Part shown: piece by piece, positions 9,915-18,890 of the stretch
Layout of the letters: each line of letters opens with the position of its first letter
Numbering within the stretch: the stretch's first letter is position 1
Assembly: GCF_001907975.1 (NCBI RefSeq)
Contig: NZ_CP017834.1
Coordinates: 1,164,303-1,228,302, forward strand
Source of the DNA: Silvanigrella aquatica
Lineage (GTDB): Bacteria > Bdellovibrionota_B > Oligoflexia > Silvanigrellales > Silvanigrellaceae
DNA length: 64,000 bases
Reading direction: 5' to 3'
The notes under the pieces: generated by a model
Databases searched by the model: none
What the model saw: only the letters and a program-made list of their open reading frames with translations
Told to the model about the DNA's origin: nothing
Made by a program: the position numbers and the translations under genes

Positions 9915-9945
9915 AAAAAGCAGAGTAAAATTTACTCTGCTTTTT
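9915..9945 (-). terminator. Intrinsic terminator overlapping the typA 3' end
   Basis: An inverted repeat (AAAAAGCAGAGTA and TACTCTGCTTTTT around an A/T loop) ends in a T-run on the minus strand. One arm is made by the last codons and stop codon of typA, so the terminator is partly coding. It separates typA from mutS. Confidence 0.8.
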
Positions 9946-11761
9946 CTCTTCTGGAGACACTGCGTTGGTTGGCAGCTAATACGCGTTTGCGTAGACGGAT
10001 GTTTTTAGGAGTGATTTCAATCCAATCGTCATCTTCAACCCAGTCAAGAGCAGTTTCAAGGCTCAATTTGGTGATAGGAGATAGTTTTGTGGAATCGTCA
10101 GATCCGGAAGCACGCATGTTTGTTAGTTTTTTCTCACGAACAGCGTTCACATCCAAGTTGGAATCGCGATTGTGTTCACCAATAACCATGCCTTCATAAA
10201 CTTCTTCACCAGCAGTCACAAATAAACGACCGCGTTCTTCGAGTCCCGAAAGAGCGTATTCTGTTGTTTTGCCAGAACGATCGGCAATAAGAGAGCCATT
10301 TACGCGAGAAAGGAAATTACCACGGTTTTGTTCCCAGCCTTCAAAGTAACTGGACATAAGGCCTTCGCCTTTGGTGTCTGTGAGGAACGTGCTGCGGTAA
10401 CCTAAAAGTCCACGGGTTGGGATGCTAAATTCAATACGTGTGCGTCCGTTGTTGAATGCTTGCATGTTCTCAAGGCGACCCTTGCGGATAGAAAGTTTTT
10501 CTGTGACGGCACCTACGCTATTGTCGGGAACATCGAGAACAACTCTTTCAACAGGTTCTAATTCTTTGCCTTTTTCTGTTTTTGTAATCACCTTAGGACG
10601 TGCGACCATACACTCACCACCAGCACGGCGGAGGTTTTCCATCACAATAGCAACTTGCAATTCACCACGGGCTTTTAAGATAAAAACTTCGGGAGAATCT
10701 GTATTTTCTATTTTAAGAGCCACGTTATTCATAGCTTCTTTGTGTAAAAATTCACCAAGTTTGTTACTTGTTAAATATGTTCCTTCACGACCTGCTGTAG
10801 GGGAGGTGTTTACGCTGACTTCCACGCCCACTGTGGGGGGATCGACTTCAATGCGCGGAAGGGCTTCTGGATTAGAAGCTTCGGCAATGGTGTCACCAAT
10901 AGCTAAGTCTGTAAGACCCGTAGCAACAATGGCAATGTCGCCCGCAGAGACGCTTTCTACGTCAACTTGTTCAAGCCCACGATAAGCTCTCACTTTAATA
11001 ATTTTTGCAGGCTGAGTTTTACCTTCTTTGTTTATTAAAACAATGCTTTGGTTTGCTTGTAAAGTACCGCGTTCGACGCGGCCAATAGCCAAACGACCTA
11101 AGAAGTTATTGTAGCTAAGGTTATTCACAAGCATTTGTGCGCCGCCTTCGGTAGCAACCTTTGGAGGTGGTACGTGCTCTAGGACGGTGTCAAAGAGATC
11201 TTGAAGATTTTCTTTTTGAACGCCCTGTTCTTTGCTTGCCCAGCCGTTGCGACCGGAAGCGTAAAGAATTGGGAAATCAAGGTGATGATCTTCAGAGGAA
11301 AGTTCTAAGAAGAGATCTTGAACCATTTCGGAAACTTCATCAATACGTGCGTCGGGACGATCAACTTTATTAATAACAAGAATCATACGGAGATTGCGTT
11401 GTAACGCTTTTTGCAACACGAATCTTGTTTGAGGAAGGGGACCTTCTGCTGCATCAACAAGCAGAATGGCACCATCAACCATCATCAAGGTGCGCTCTAC
11501 TTCACCGCCGAAGTCGGCGTGGCCCGGGGTGTCGACAATGTTTATGCGTACGTCTTTGTAAACCATGGATGCATTTTTAGCAGCAATGGTAATTCCACGT
11601 TCGCGTTCGAGGTCCATACTGTCCATGACACGTTCTGCAATGGCTTGGTGAGCCGCAAAAGTACCAGATTGTCCAAGAAGTTTGTCAACCAAAGTTGTTT
11701 TACCATGGTCAACGTGAGCTATGATCGCAATGTTACGCATATTTCCGTTATTCGTTGTCAT
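9932..11761 (-). CDS. typA: Ribosome-associated translational GTPase TypA/BipA
   Basis: The N-terminal G domain carries [10 protein letters not shown] (P-loop), the RERGITI switch, [14 protein letters not shown] and [12 protein letters not shown]-like domains and the TypA-specific C-terminus follow. The product is 609 residues, the usual family size. TypA binds 70S ribosomes and supports large-subunit assembly and stress or cold adaptation. ATG 11761 has GAAAGG seven bases upstream, while the TTG/ATT options further upstream lack a site. The last codons form one arm of the terminator. Confidence 0.95.
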   Translation of the reverse strand: MTTNNGNMRNIAIIAHVDHGKTTLVDKLLGQSGTFAAHQAIAERVMDSMDLERERGITIAAKNASMVYKDVRINIVDTPGHADFGGEVERTLMMVDGAILLVDAAEGPLPQTRFVLQKALQRNLRMILVINKVDRPDARIDEVSEMVQDLFLELSSEDHHLDFPILYASGRNGWASKEQGVQKENLQDLFDTVLEHVPPPKVATEGGAQMLVNNLSYNNFLGRLAIGRVERGTLQANQSIVLINKEGKTQPAKIIKVRAYRGLEQVDVESVSAGDIAIVATGLTDLAIGDTIAEASNPEALPRIEVDPPTVGVEVSVNTSPTAGREGTYLTSNKLGEFLHKEAMNNVALKIENTDSPEVFILKARGELQVAIVMENLRRAGGECMVARPKVITKTEKGKELEPVERVVLDVPDNSVGAVTEKLSIRKGRLENMQAFNNGRTRIEFSIPTRGLLGYRSTFLTDTKGEGLMSSYFEGWEQNRGNFLSRVNGSLIADRSGKTTEYALSGLEERGRLFVTAGEEVYEGMVIGEHNRDSNLDVNAVREKKLTNMRASGSDDSTKLSPITKLSLETALDWVEDDDWIEITPKNIRLRKRVLAANQRSVSRREKAE

Positions 11762-11850
11762 ACAAAGCCTTTCGTAAGATTGGATCAAACAGGATCCAAG
11801 ATATTTTCCGTTTCGTTGGTATTCATATTTCTTTAAAAATGCAAATCAAT

Positions 11851-12972
11851 TCATTGTAGGGTACCATAAAGTGTGAGAGTTTCCTGTGCCATGCGTTCCC
11901 AAGAGTATTTTTTAGAGAGCTGTAACCCATTTTGTACATTTTTTTTAAGATTTGGGTTGTATTCATCAAGTGATTCATGGATTCCTCTTTGGATATCTTT
12001 GATATCTAAAGGGTCAACATAAATGGCCACATCTTCCATAATTTCAGGAAGAGAAGTCGTATTGCTGATAACCACAGGAACTCCGCAGGCAGCGGCTTCG
12101 ATGGGAGGTAAGCCAAATCCTTCATACAATGAAACATAAACAAAACTACTACACAATGAATAAATAAGTGGGAAATCCTCTTCTTTGACAAAGTCAACAA
12201 AATGAACATCTTTATGTTTTCCATATTTTTTGGAAATTTCAAGAAGAGAGGTGTGATTTTGTGTAAGAATAACTAAGGGCAGTTTAAAGTTTCCTGTACA
12301 ATAAGCTTCCGTAAGTCTTTCTAGGTTTTTATGTGGTTTGTTATTCCCAATGGTAAAAATGTATTTGGGAGGTAATTTATGTTTGAAGACAACGGAATGT
12401 ACTTTTTCTTGATTAAAAGCTTCAGCAGGTTGAAAATTATTATAAACTCCATTGTAAAAAACATGAATTTTCTCGTTTGGTAAACCCAAGTATTTTATGA
12501 TTTCATTTTTAGAGAAATTTGAGACTGTTATGATAGATTTTGCTTTCAATAATTTTCTTTTTAAAAAAATGTTATAATAAATTTTTTGAATTAAGGAATA
12601 ATTATTTGAAAGAGCCATATGATTCATATCATGAATAGTTGCAATAAGGGGTATAGAACTTAAAAGTGGTACTATGAAATGTGGCGAATGAAATAATTTT
12701 GGTTTATATTTTAATATTGTAAAAATAATTTCAAATTGCCCTAAAAAACTAAATGTCCCAAATTTTAAAGTAACAATTAAGAAATTGCTAGGTAACTTAT
12801 ACTCATTAAAAGGTGAATTTGCATTGGTGACAAGAATAAAATTGAAATTTTCATGATCTTTACAATTAATTATGTTAAAAATCAGTTCCCTAATATGCCT
12901 CGCTATGCCATGTTCAGCGTCTTTAACGACAATTCTAGCGTCAAGCATAATTGTTTTTTTGTCTGAACTCAT
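11851..12972 (-). CDS. Glycosyltransferase, GT4 family (GT-B fold)
   Basis: The 373-residue protein shows the GT4 layout. The N-terminal Rossmann half has the gene-typical GIARHIRELI segment. A donor-binding half contains FTIGNNKPHKNLERL and the diagnostic EGFGLPPIEAAACGVPVVISN-type Glu-x7-Glu region near residue 290. It is probably a cytoplasmic nucleotide-sugar-dependent transferase for a surface polysaccharide. No other polysaccharide genes are nearby. It lies 23 bases after the methyltransferase gene and 89 bases before typA, so it is probably co-transcribed from upstream. Acceptor and sugar are not predictable. Confidence 0.88.
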   Translation of the reverse strand: MSSDKKTIMLDARIVVKDAEHGIARHIRELIFNIINCKDHENFNFILVTNANSPFNEYKLPSNFLIVTLKFGTFSFLGQFEIIFTILKYKPKLFHSPHFIVPLLSSIPLIATIHDMNHMALSNNYSLIQKIYYNIFLKRKLLKAKSIITVSNFSKNEIIKYLGLPNEKIHVFYNGVYNNFQPAEAFNQEKVHSVVFKHKLPPKYIFTIGNNKPHKNLERLTEAYCTGNFKLPLVILTQNHTSLLEISKKYGKHKDVHFVDFVKEEDFPLIYSLCSSFVYVSLYEGFGLPPIEAAACGVPVVISNTTSLPEIMEDVAIYVDPLDIKDIQRGIHESLDEYNPNLKKNVQNGLQLSKKYSWERMAQETLTLYGTLQ

Positions 12973-12995
12973 TTTTTACTCCATAATTAAATAAT

Positions 12996-14222
12996 TTATA
13001 GTTTGCGATTTATTAAAAAATAGCATTTAAGATATTCAGAAGAATCGGGATTTGCAAGATGTGTGTGACACGGTGATTGTTCCCCTTTGTGCAAAAATAC
13101 CCAATTTCCTTCATTTAATCCAACGCAAACCGATTCTAAAAAATCGTGATCAGGAATATGTCTGCTGCAACTGCATAAAATAAGAATACCATTATCAGAA
13201 AGTAATTTACTCGCTAATTTAGTCATGCGTGAATAAGCTCTTTTTGCTTCAGGCACATGTTTTTTAGTTTTAGCAAAGGCAGGAGGATCGGCAATAATTA
13301 AATCATATTTTTTTTCAAGTTTTAAAAGCCTCTGCATGTGTTCAAACATATCTCCATGGAGCATTTCAACTGTTACATTATTATTAGAGTTTGCCAAAAT
13401 GTTATTTTTTGCAAGATTGAGTGCCCATGAATCTTGATCAATTAATGTCAAATCATTTACTCCAGACGATGCTGCTGTCGCGCTCCAAGCACCGGCATAA
13501 CTACAAATATCAAGGCAAGACTGTATATCATAATCTTTTATTATTCTTGATAGGTATTCTAAATTTTTTCTTTGATCAAGAAATAAACCTGTTTTTTGCG
13601 CCTTGTTAAGAAAAAAGTTCATTTTTAGTTTAGCAAAGTTACAGTTAACTTCATAATTATTATTTTCTTTGGAAGATTCTGTGATCCAACGTGTTCTTTC
13701 GGGTAAATCTTCCATTTTTCTGATTTGCCCCGTGCTTCTTTCGAACAGCGGTCGATTGTCAATTAATTTAAGGGCATCAATTATAAATGGCAGTAAGAAC
13801 TCACCCGCTTGAGAAGAACTTTGAATGACCAGAACGCTTTGGTAGTCATCAATGGCAATAGCAGGAAGGCCGTCATTGTCTCCATGAGATAATCGAAAAG
13901 CTTCCTCTTTTGGAAATTGAAATTTTATTTTTTCACGTTTTAAAGTGTTTAAATGCTCGGAAATTGCTTTAATAAATGTTTCTTTTTTAATAGTATTATT
14001 TTCTATGTGATTAAAAATTTTATCTGGTAAAAAACGAACTGATATCAGACTTTTCTTGCAATAAATGCCAATTTTTTTTGTTCCTTTAATATGTACAAGA
14101 GAAACTTTTTGATCGTTTAATTCATTATCATTAATATGTTTAATTTGATTGCTAAATAGCCAGGGGCTTTTAAAAAAGTTGTTTTTTAAGCCCATTGTTT
14201 CAATTTCCAAAATTTGAATCAC
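12996..14222 (-). CDS. RlmI-like class I SAM-dependent 23S rRNA methyltransferase
   Basis: The 408-residue layout fits the RlmI/YccW family: a PUA-like N-terminus, a central part with ALPAI-type DGLPAIAIDDYQ, then a Rossmann methyltransferase. Motifs seen are FLDQRKN, the SAM-binding CSYAGAWSATAASSG, the IADPPAFAK catalytic loop and CSCSRHI with the Cys pair used in m5C chemistry. E. coli RlmI methylates C1962 of 23S rRNA; the same target is inferred. The start is GTG at 14222 with GAGG eight bases upstream. It is first in a minus-strand run leading into the glycosyltransferase and typA. Confidence 0.85.
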   Translation of the reverse strand: MIQILEIETMGLKNNFFKSPWLFSNQIKHINDNELNDQKVSLVHIKGTKKIGIYCKKSLISVRFLPDKIFNHIENNTIKKETFIKAISEHLNTLKREKIKFQFPKEEAFRLSHGDNDGLPAIAIDDYQSVLVIQSSSQAGEFLLPFIIDALKLIDNRPLFERSTGQIRKMEDLPERTRWITESSKENNNYEVNCNFAKLKMNFFLNKAQKTGLFLDQRKNLEYLSRIIKDYDIQSCLDICSYAGAWSATAASSGVNDLTLIDQDSWALNLAKNNILANSNNNVTVEMLHGDMFEHMQRLLKLEKKYDLIIADPPAFAKTKKHVPEAKRAYSRMTKLASKLLSDNGILILCSCSRHIPDHDFLESVCVGLNEGNWVFLHKGEQSPCHTHLANPDSSEYLKCYFLINRKL

Positions 14223-14413
14223 TTTGCATTCCTCGTATTCTAAAAAAATAATTGTATCTCAGATAGCTTCCATTTTTTATTTTGGAAGGGTTGATATAAT
14301 CGTGTTTATCTTTTTTTGTAAAACAATTGAACCTGAATTTTAATTGATGTAAAAAAGTCATCTGCTTTCAGGAATATAACGAGAAAGCGTGCTTCCATTT
14401 TTAGAGGTGCTCC

Positions 14414-15325
14414 ATGAGAAAAGTGATACGCAATGTATCCGAATTGTCTATTTCTAAAGAGTCTTTATCGTCAATGCCAAAACCACAAAAAGTGATGATG
14501 GTCAATCCTGCCTTTTTTAATGTTGATAATCCCATTAATGCTCATATGTTGCGTGAGGATGGTTCGCTACATATTTTGGATAAAAACAAAGCAATTGAGC
14601 AATGGCAAAATTTAAAAAAAACATATGAGAGCATTGGATTTAATGTTTTTGTTGTCGATCCGGTAAACGGTCTTCCTGACATGGTATTCTGCGCAAATCA
14701 AAGTTTTCCTTATTTAGATTCCTGTGGTAATTTCCACGCTGTGCTTTCGAATATGCGCAACGATATCCGGAATGAAGAAGTTCCTTATATAAACTCTTTT
14801 TTAACAGCGCATGGTTATTCTTCTCATCGTATTGCTTCAAGGACAATGGGGTATTTTTTTGAATCCATGGGAGATGCATTATGGTTACCAGGCTATCGAT
14901 TTATTTTAGGTGGCCATGGATTTCGTACAGATAAAAGAATTTATAATCTTTTATCTGAAGTAACAAATTCCCCAGTCGCCATTTTTGAGTTAAAGCATGC
15001 AAAGTTTTATCATCTTGATACTTGTTTAAGTATCCTAAATGCCAATTCTGCATTAGCATGTAAGGAAGCGTTTACGGAAGAGGGATTATTATTATTGAAA
15101 GCTATTTTTCCACAACTTCTTGAAGTGCCCCTTGCTGAAGCGGATTCTCCTGGATTTGCATGTAATGCCCACTGTCCTGATGGTAAGCATGTTATTATTC
15201 AGAAAGGTTGCGAGAATACATTGAAATTGCTTAAAGATAATAATTTTATTCCTTTAGAAGTAGACACATCGGAGTTTATTAAGTCGGGAGGTTCCGTCTT
15301 TTGCATGAAGCTTATGTTTTTCTAA
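14414..15325 (+). CDS. Arginine deiminase/DDAH-fold amidino hydrolase
   Basis: This 303-residue enzyme has the alpha/beta propeller features of the amidinotransferase/dimethylarginase superfamily. They are PDMVFCANQ (Asp/Glu substrate loop region), GGHGFRTD, FYHLDTCLSIL with the catalytic His, and GGSVFCMKL with the C-terminal nucleophilic Cys. The family hydrolyses guanidino groups of arginine or methylated arginines to citrulline plus an amine. Which substrate is used cannot be read here. The gene stands alone between divergent and tandem neighbours, with GAGG in AGAGGTGCTCC upstream. No other arginine-pathway gene is adjacent. Confidence 0.82.
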   Translation: MRKVIRNVSELSISKESLSSMPKPQKVMMVNPAFFNVDNPINAHMLREDGSLHILDKNKAIEQWQNLKKTYESIGFNVFVVDPVNGLPDMVFCANQSFPYLDSCGNFHAVLSNMRNDIRNEEVPYINSFLTAHGYSSHRIASRTMGYFFESMGDALWLPGYRFILGGHGFRTDKRIYNLLSEVTNSPVAIFELKHAKFYHLDTCLSILNANSALACKEAFTEEGLLLLKAIFPQLLEVPLAEADSPGFACNAHCPDGKHVIIQKGCENTLKLLKDNNFIPLEVDTSEFIKSGGSVFCMKLMFF

Positions 15326-15549
15326 ATCATTATAATAATATGTAGATTGTGCTACAGAGGAAGTGGGAAGAGTTCTCTTCTTTCTTCCTTTTTTTATTGT
15401 CATTTAGATTGACGCTTTCTTGCAGTCCCGTTTTTTCTGTCATAGCTTACCGTCTGTGTGTATATTGGGGCGCAAGCCCAAACTTATCTTATTTCGTAGA
15501 ATGTTTAAAAATTTGTTTTTTCGATACTATTATTTTGGAGAGTTTATAA

Positions 15550-16518
15550 ATGGCTCAAAAATTATCAAATCAGCTTCTTGTAGCTTTTTATAAAGAAATG
15601 CTGCTCGGGCGTCGCATCGAAGAGCGTGTTGGCCAACTGTATGTTCAGCAAAAATTTAGTGGATTTTGTCACTTATATATTGGACAAGAAGCCGTTGGTA
15701 CAGGATGCTTAAACGCCATAAGAAAAGGTCAAGACTACGTTATTACGGGTTATCGTGATCACTTTCTTCCTATTATTTTAGGAATGGATCCCGGCATGAT
15801 GCTTTCTGAATTACTTGGTAAAGTAACGGGATGTGCGCGCGGCAAGGGTGGCTCCATGCACATGTTCTCTGAAAAATTACGTTTCATGGGAGGTCATGGC
15901 ATTGTTGGTGGACAGGTTCCATTAGCTGTTGGTGCTGCTTGGAAAATTAAATATAATAAAGAAGATAATGTTGCGCTGTGCTTTTTAGGCGATGCTGCCA
16001 TAAATCAGGGTCAGTTTCATGAAGCATTAAATATGGCGGCAATTTGGGATCTTCCTTGTATTATTATTATTGAAAATAATATGTATGGAATGGGTACCGC
16101 CATTTCAAGAACATGCTCATTAAATAATCTTGCTGACAGAGCAAAAGGTTATAATATGCGTCAGGCCATCGTCGATGGTCGCAATGTTGTGAATACATAT
16201 AATCAAATGAAAGAAATTGTAGAAGAGACTCGTAAAACTTCTAAACCCATTCTTGTTGAAATTCAAACGTACCGATTCCGCGGACACTCTGTATCCGATC
16301 CTGGAAATTATCGTACAAAAGAAGAAGTTGAAAAAGAACGCAGTCGTGATTGCCTTATTCTTCTTAAAGATATTATGCTTCAACAAAAAGCTGCAAAAGA
16401 AGATGATTTCGAAACATACGAAGAAGAAATTGCAGATATTGTTGAGAAAGCTGTTACCTTTGCAGATGAGGCACCGGAACCAGGGCTCGAAGAAATTTAT
16501 GAGCATGTTCTTGTTTAA
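15550..16518 (+). CDS. pdhA: Pyruvate dehydrogenase E1 component, alpha subunit
   Basis: The 322-residue protein contains the E1alpha signature: YRDHFLPI, CARGKGGSMHMF, and the thiamine-diphosphate motif starting GDAAINQGQFHEALN and ending with IENN about 30 residues later. RFRGHSVSDPGNYR is the phospho-loop region. With PdhB it decarboxylates pyruvate and reductively acetylates the lipoyl group of E2. The start is supported by TTGGAGAG ten bases upstream. It heads a three-gene operon with gaps of about 25 bases (after 16518) and 21 bases (after 17521). Confidence 0.96.
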   Translation: MAQKLSNQLLVAFYKEMLLGRRIEERVGQLYVQQKFSGFCHLYIGQEAVGTGCLNAIRKGQDYVITGYRDHFLPIILGMDPGMMLSELLGKVTGCARGKGGSMHMFSEKLRFMGGHGIVGGQVPLAVGAAWKIKYNKEDNVALCFLGDAAINQGQFHEALNMAAIWDLPCIIIIENNMYGMGTAISRTCSLNNLADRAKGYNMRQAIVDGRNVVNTYNQMKEIVEETRKTSKPILVEIQTYRFRGHSVSDPGNYRTKEEVEKERSRDCLILLKDIMLQQKAAKEDDFETYEEEIADIVEKAVTFADEAPEPGLEEIYEHVLV

Positions 16519-16543
16519 TAACTAGTGTTTGAGGTTTTATATT

Positions 16544-17521
16544 ATGGCGATTTTAACTTTACGCGAAGCTTTAAACCAAGCGTTGACTGAAGAAATGGAA
16601 CGCGACCCAAGTGTATTTATTATGGGCGAAGAAGTTGCGCAATATGACGGCGCGTATAAAGTAACAAAAGGAATGCTTGCAAAATTTGGACCGATGAGAG
16701 TTGTTGACTCTCCTATTTCCGAAGCGGGATTTGCGGGATTAGGCGTTGGTGCTGCTATGTGCGGGTTGCGTCCTGTTATTGAAATGATGACATGGAATTT
16801 TGCGATTCAAGCATTCGATCAAATTATCAATCATGCCGCTAAAATGTTATATATGAGCGGTGGACAATACAAAGTGCCTATGGTTATCCGTGGACCACAT
16901 GGTGCGGCTCACATGTTAGGTGCTCAGCACAGTCAATGCGTTGATCACATGTTAGTAAACTGTCCTGGACTCAAAATTGTCAGTACTGTGATTCCTGCCG
17001 AAGCGAAAGGACTCATGAAGTCTGCTATTCGTGATGACAATACGGTTCTCTTTTTAGAGAGTGAAATGTTGTATGGTCGTTCGGGCGAAGTTCCTGAGGG
17101 CGAATATACCATTCCTCTTGGAGTTGGAGATATCAAGCGCGAAGGAACGGATGTTACCTTAGTTGCTTGGAATAAAATGGTACTTCTTGCATTAGATGTT
17201 GCTGCTGAACTTGAAAAAGAAGGCATCAGTGTAGAAATTGTCGACCCTCGTACTTTAATGCCACTTGATGAAGACATGATTTTTAATTCTGTGCGTAAAA
17301 CAAACCGCCTTGTTGTTCTTGAAGAAGGTTGGGGCGTGGCCTCTTTTGGTTGTCATATTGTCGATAGAGTTGTGAAAGAATGTTTTGACTATTTGGATGC
17401 GCCACCGGAACGTGTGACAAATTTATTTGTGCCTATGCCCTATAATGAGCGACTTGAGCATGAGGTTATGCCAACGGCGGAGCGCACCATTTCTGCAATT
17501 AAAGCTGTATTATATAAATAA
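16544..17521 (+). CDS. pdhB: Pyruvate dehydrogenase E1 component, beta subunit
   Basis: The 325-residue E1beta subunit starts MAILTLREALNQAL. It has MGEEVAQYDGAYKVTKG, DSPISEAGFAGLGVGAA, the RGPHGAAHMLGAQHSQ active-site region and EEGWGVASFG near the C-terminus. It forms the alpha2beta2 thiamine enzyme with PdhA. ATG 16544 has GAGG nine bases upstream; the TTG at 16529 overlaps that ribosome-binding site and is rejected. Codon usage and spacing match the flanking pdhA and pdhC. Confidence 0.96.
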   Translation: MAILTLREALNQALTEEMERDPSVFIMGEEVAQYDGAYKVTKGMLAKFGPMRVVDSPISEAGFAGLGVGAAMCGLRPVIEMMTWNFAIQAFDQIINHAAKMLYMSGGQYKVPMVIRGPHGAAHMLGAQHSQCVDHMLVNCPGLKIVSTVIPAEAKGLMKSAIRDDNTVLFLESEMLYGRSGEVPEGEYTIPLGVGDIKREGTDVTLVAWNKMVLLALDVAAELEKEGISVEIVDPRTLMPLDEDMIFNSVRKTNRLVVLEEGWGVASFGCHIVDRVVKECFDYLDAPPERVTNLFVPMPYNERLEHEVMPTAERTISAIKAVLYK

Positions 17522-17542
17522 AGTAACTCTGGAGAAATCATT

Positions 17543-18796
17543 ATGGCAACAGTAATGGAAATGCCGAAACTTTCGGATACGATGTCTGAAGGCTCAGTTG
17601 CGCATTGGTTAAAAAAAGAAGGTGAAAAAGTTTCTGCTGGTTTGCCTGTTATTGAAATTGATACCGACAAAGCAACCATGGAATATGAATGCCCTGCCAG
17701 TGGTATTCTTTTAAAAATTCTTGTTGGCGATGGACAAAAATGTCCTCTGCAGGCGCCCATTGCCGTCATTGGTAAAGAGGGTGAAAACTGGGAAGAAGCC
17801 CTTGAAAAATACAAAGCGAAAAAAGGAGGAGCGGCTTCAGCTCCGCATGCAGAAGCAAAAAAAGAAGCTCCTGCAAAATCATCTTCAGCTAACGTAACAG
17901 CGTCTTCCGCAAAAACAACAACTGTCCCCGATGCTGCTGTGAAAGCAAGTCCTCTTGCTAAGAAAATTGCTGCGGATAAGGGAATTAATTTGAGCAGCAT
18001 TCAAGGAAGTGGTCCTAATGGGCGCATTGTGCAAAGAGATCTCGATCAAGCCTCAGGTGGGGCATCAAGTGCGTCACCTGCCATAGCTTTTGGATCGGGC
18101 GCTGAAGTTGAAAAAATTCCGCATACAAATATGCGTAAAACTATTGCGCGCCGCTTAGCGGAAAGCGTAAATACAGCACCACATTTCTTCCTTACTGTCA
18201 GTATTAATATGACAAATTTATTGAATTGGCGTAAAGAAGTTGTTGCTAAATTGCCAGAAAATGAAAAATTCAGTGTCAATGACCTTGTTATTTTTCTAAC
18301 GTCACGTGCTTTAAAGCGTCATCCTGCTTTAAATTCGTCCTGGCAAGATGAGTATGTCGCGCAATATCGTGATGTGCATATGAGCGTTGCAGTGGCATTG
18401 CCTAATGGCTTAATGACTCCTGTTGTGCGTCATGCGGACAAACTTACAGTTGTTCAAATTTCTCAAGAAACAAAACGTCTTGTGAAAATAGCGAAAGAAG
18501 GAAAACTGCAACCAAATGACTATGCGGGGGGCACGTTTTCTGTTAGTAATTTAGGAATGGCTGGAATTGAAAGCTTTACTGCGATTATCAACCCACCTCA
18601 AGCGGCTATTTTAGCAGTGGGCGCGACAGTTCCCACACCTGCTATTTTACCAAATGGCACTGTAGGTGTTGAACAAAGAATGAAAGTTACATTAAGTTGT
18701 GACCATAGGGTTGTTGATGGAGCTGTGGGAGCCGAGTTCTTAAAAACACTAAAGCAATTCTTTGAAGATCCTGTCTCTGCTTTGTTTTTAGGATAA
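17543..18796 (+). CDS. pdhC: Dihydrolipoamide acetyltransferase (E2) of pyruvate dehydrogenase
   Basis: The domains run in the usual order. One lipoyl domain has its modified Lys in DTDKATMEYE near residue 42. An Ala/Ser/Lys-rich linker follows, then a peripheral-subunit-binding domain (ASPLAKKIAADKGINL...GPNGRIVQRD). The catalytic acetyltransferase core ends with SCDHRVVDGAVGAEFL, which contains the His-x3-Asp-Gly site. It builds the complex core and passes acetyl to CoA. The E3 gene (lpd) does not follow within the operon or the window. A terminator-like hairpin lies 36 bases downstream. Confidence 0.95.
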   Translation: MATVMEMPKLSDTMSEGSVAHWLKKEGEKVSAGLPVIEIDTDKATMEYECPASGILLKILVGDGQKCPLQAPIAVIGKEGENWEEALEKYKAKKGGAASAPHAEAKKEAPAKSSSANVTASSAKTTTVPDAAVKASPLAKKIAADKGINLSSIQGSGPNGRIVQRDLDQASGGASSASPAIAFGSGAEVEKIPHTNMRKTIARRLAESVNTAPHFFLTVSINMTNLLNWRKEVVAKLPENEKFSVNDLVIFLTSRALKRHPALNSSWQDEYVAQYRDVHMSVAVALPNGLMTPVVRHADKLTVVQISQETKRLVKIAKEGKLQPNDYAGGTFSVSNLGMAGIESFTAIINPPQAAILAVGATVPTPAILPNGTVGVEQRMKVTLSCDHRVVDGAVGAEFLKTLKQFFEDPVSALFLG

Positions 18797-18831
18797 ATAG
18801 ACAAGCATTTTTATTTTTTGCTTTTCGAATT

Positions 18832-18872
18832 CACTTCTGGCTTAAATAAAGGCAAAAGTGGATTTTTTTTTT
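18832..18872 (+). terminator. Intrinsic terminator after the pdh operon
   Basis: CACTTCTGGCTT pairs with AAGGCAAAAGTG at 10 of 12 positions around a short A/T loop. A run of ten T residues follows. It also argues against the GTG at 18858 as a start for the next gene. Confidence 0.65.
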
Positions 18873-18890
18873 CATGTTGGGAAACATTAT

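Noticed and set aside
10422-10985. A 187-codon frame antisense to typA
   Set aside because: It is fully contained in a well-conserved gene, has Ser/Thr/Arg-rich composition typical of antisense translation, and no ribosome-binding site.
15349-15549. A 66-codon open frame just before pdhA
   Set aside because: It has no ribosome-binding site, a hydrophobic but irregular composition, and ends at the pdhA start. It is more likely leader/promoter DNA.
17440-18000. A 186-codon frame antisense to pdhC
   Set aside because: It mirrors the Ala/Lys-rich linker and lipoyl domain of the E2 gene, so it is a composition artefact.
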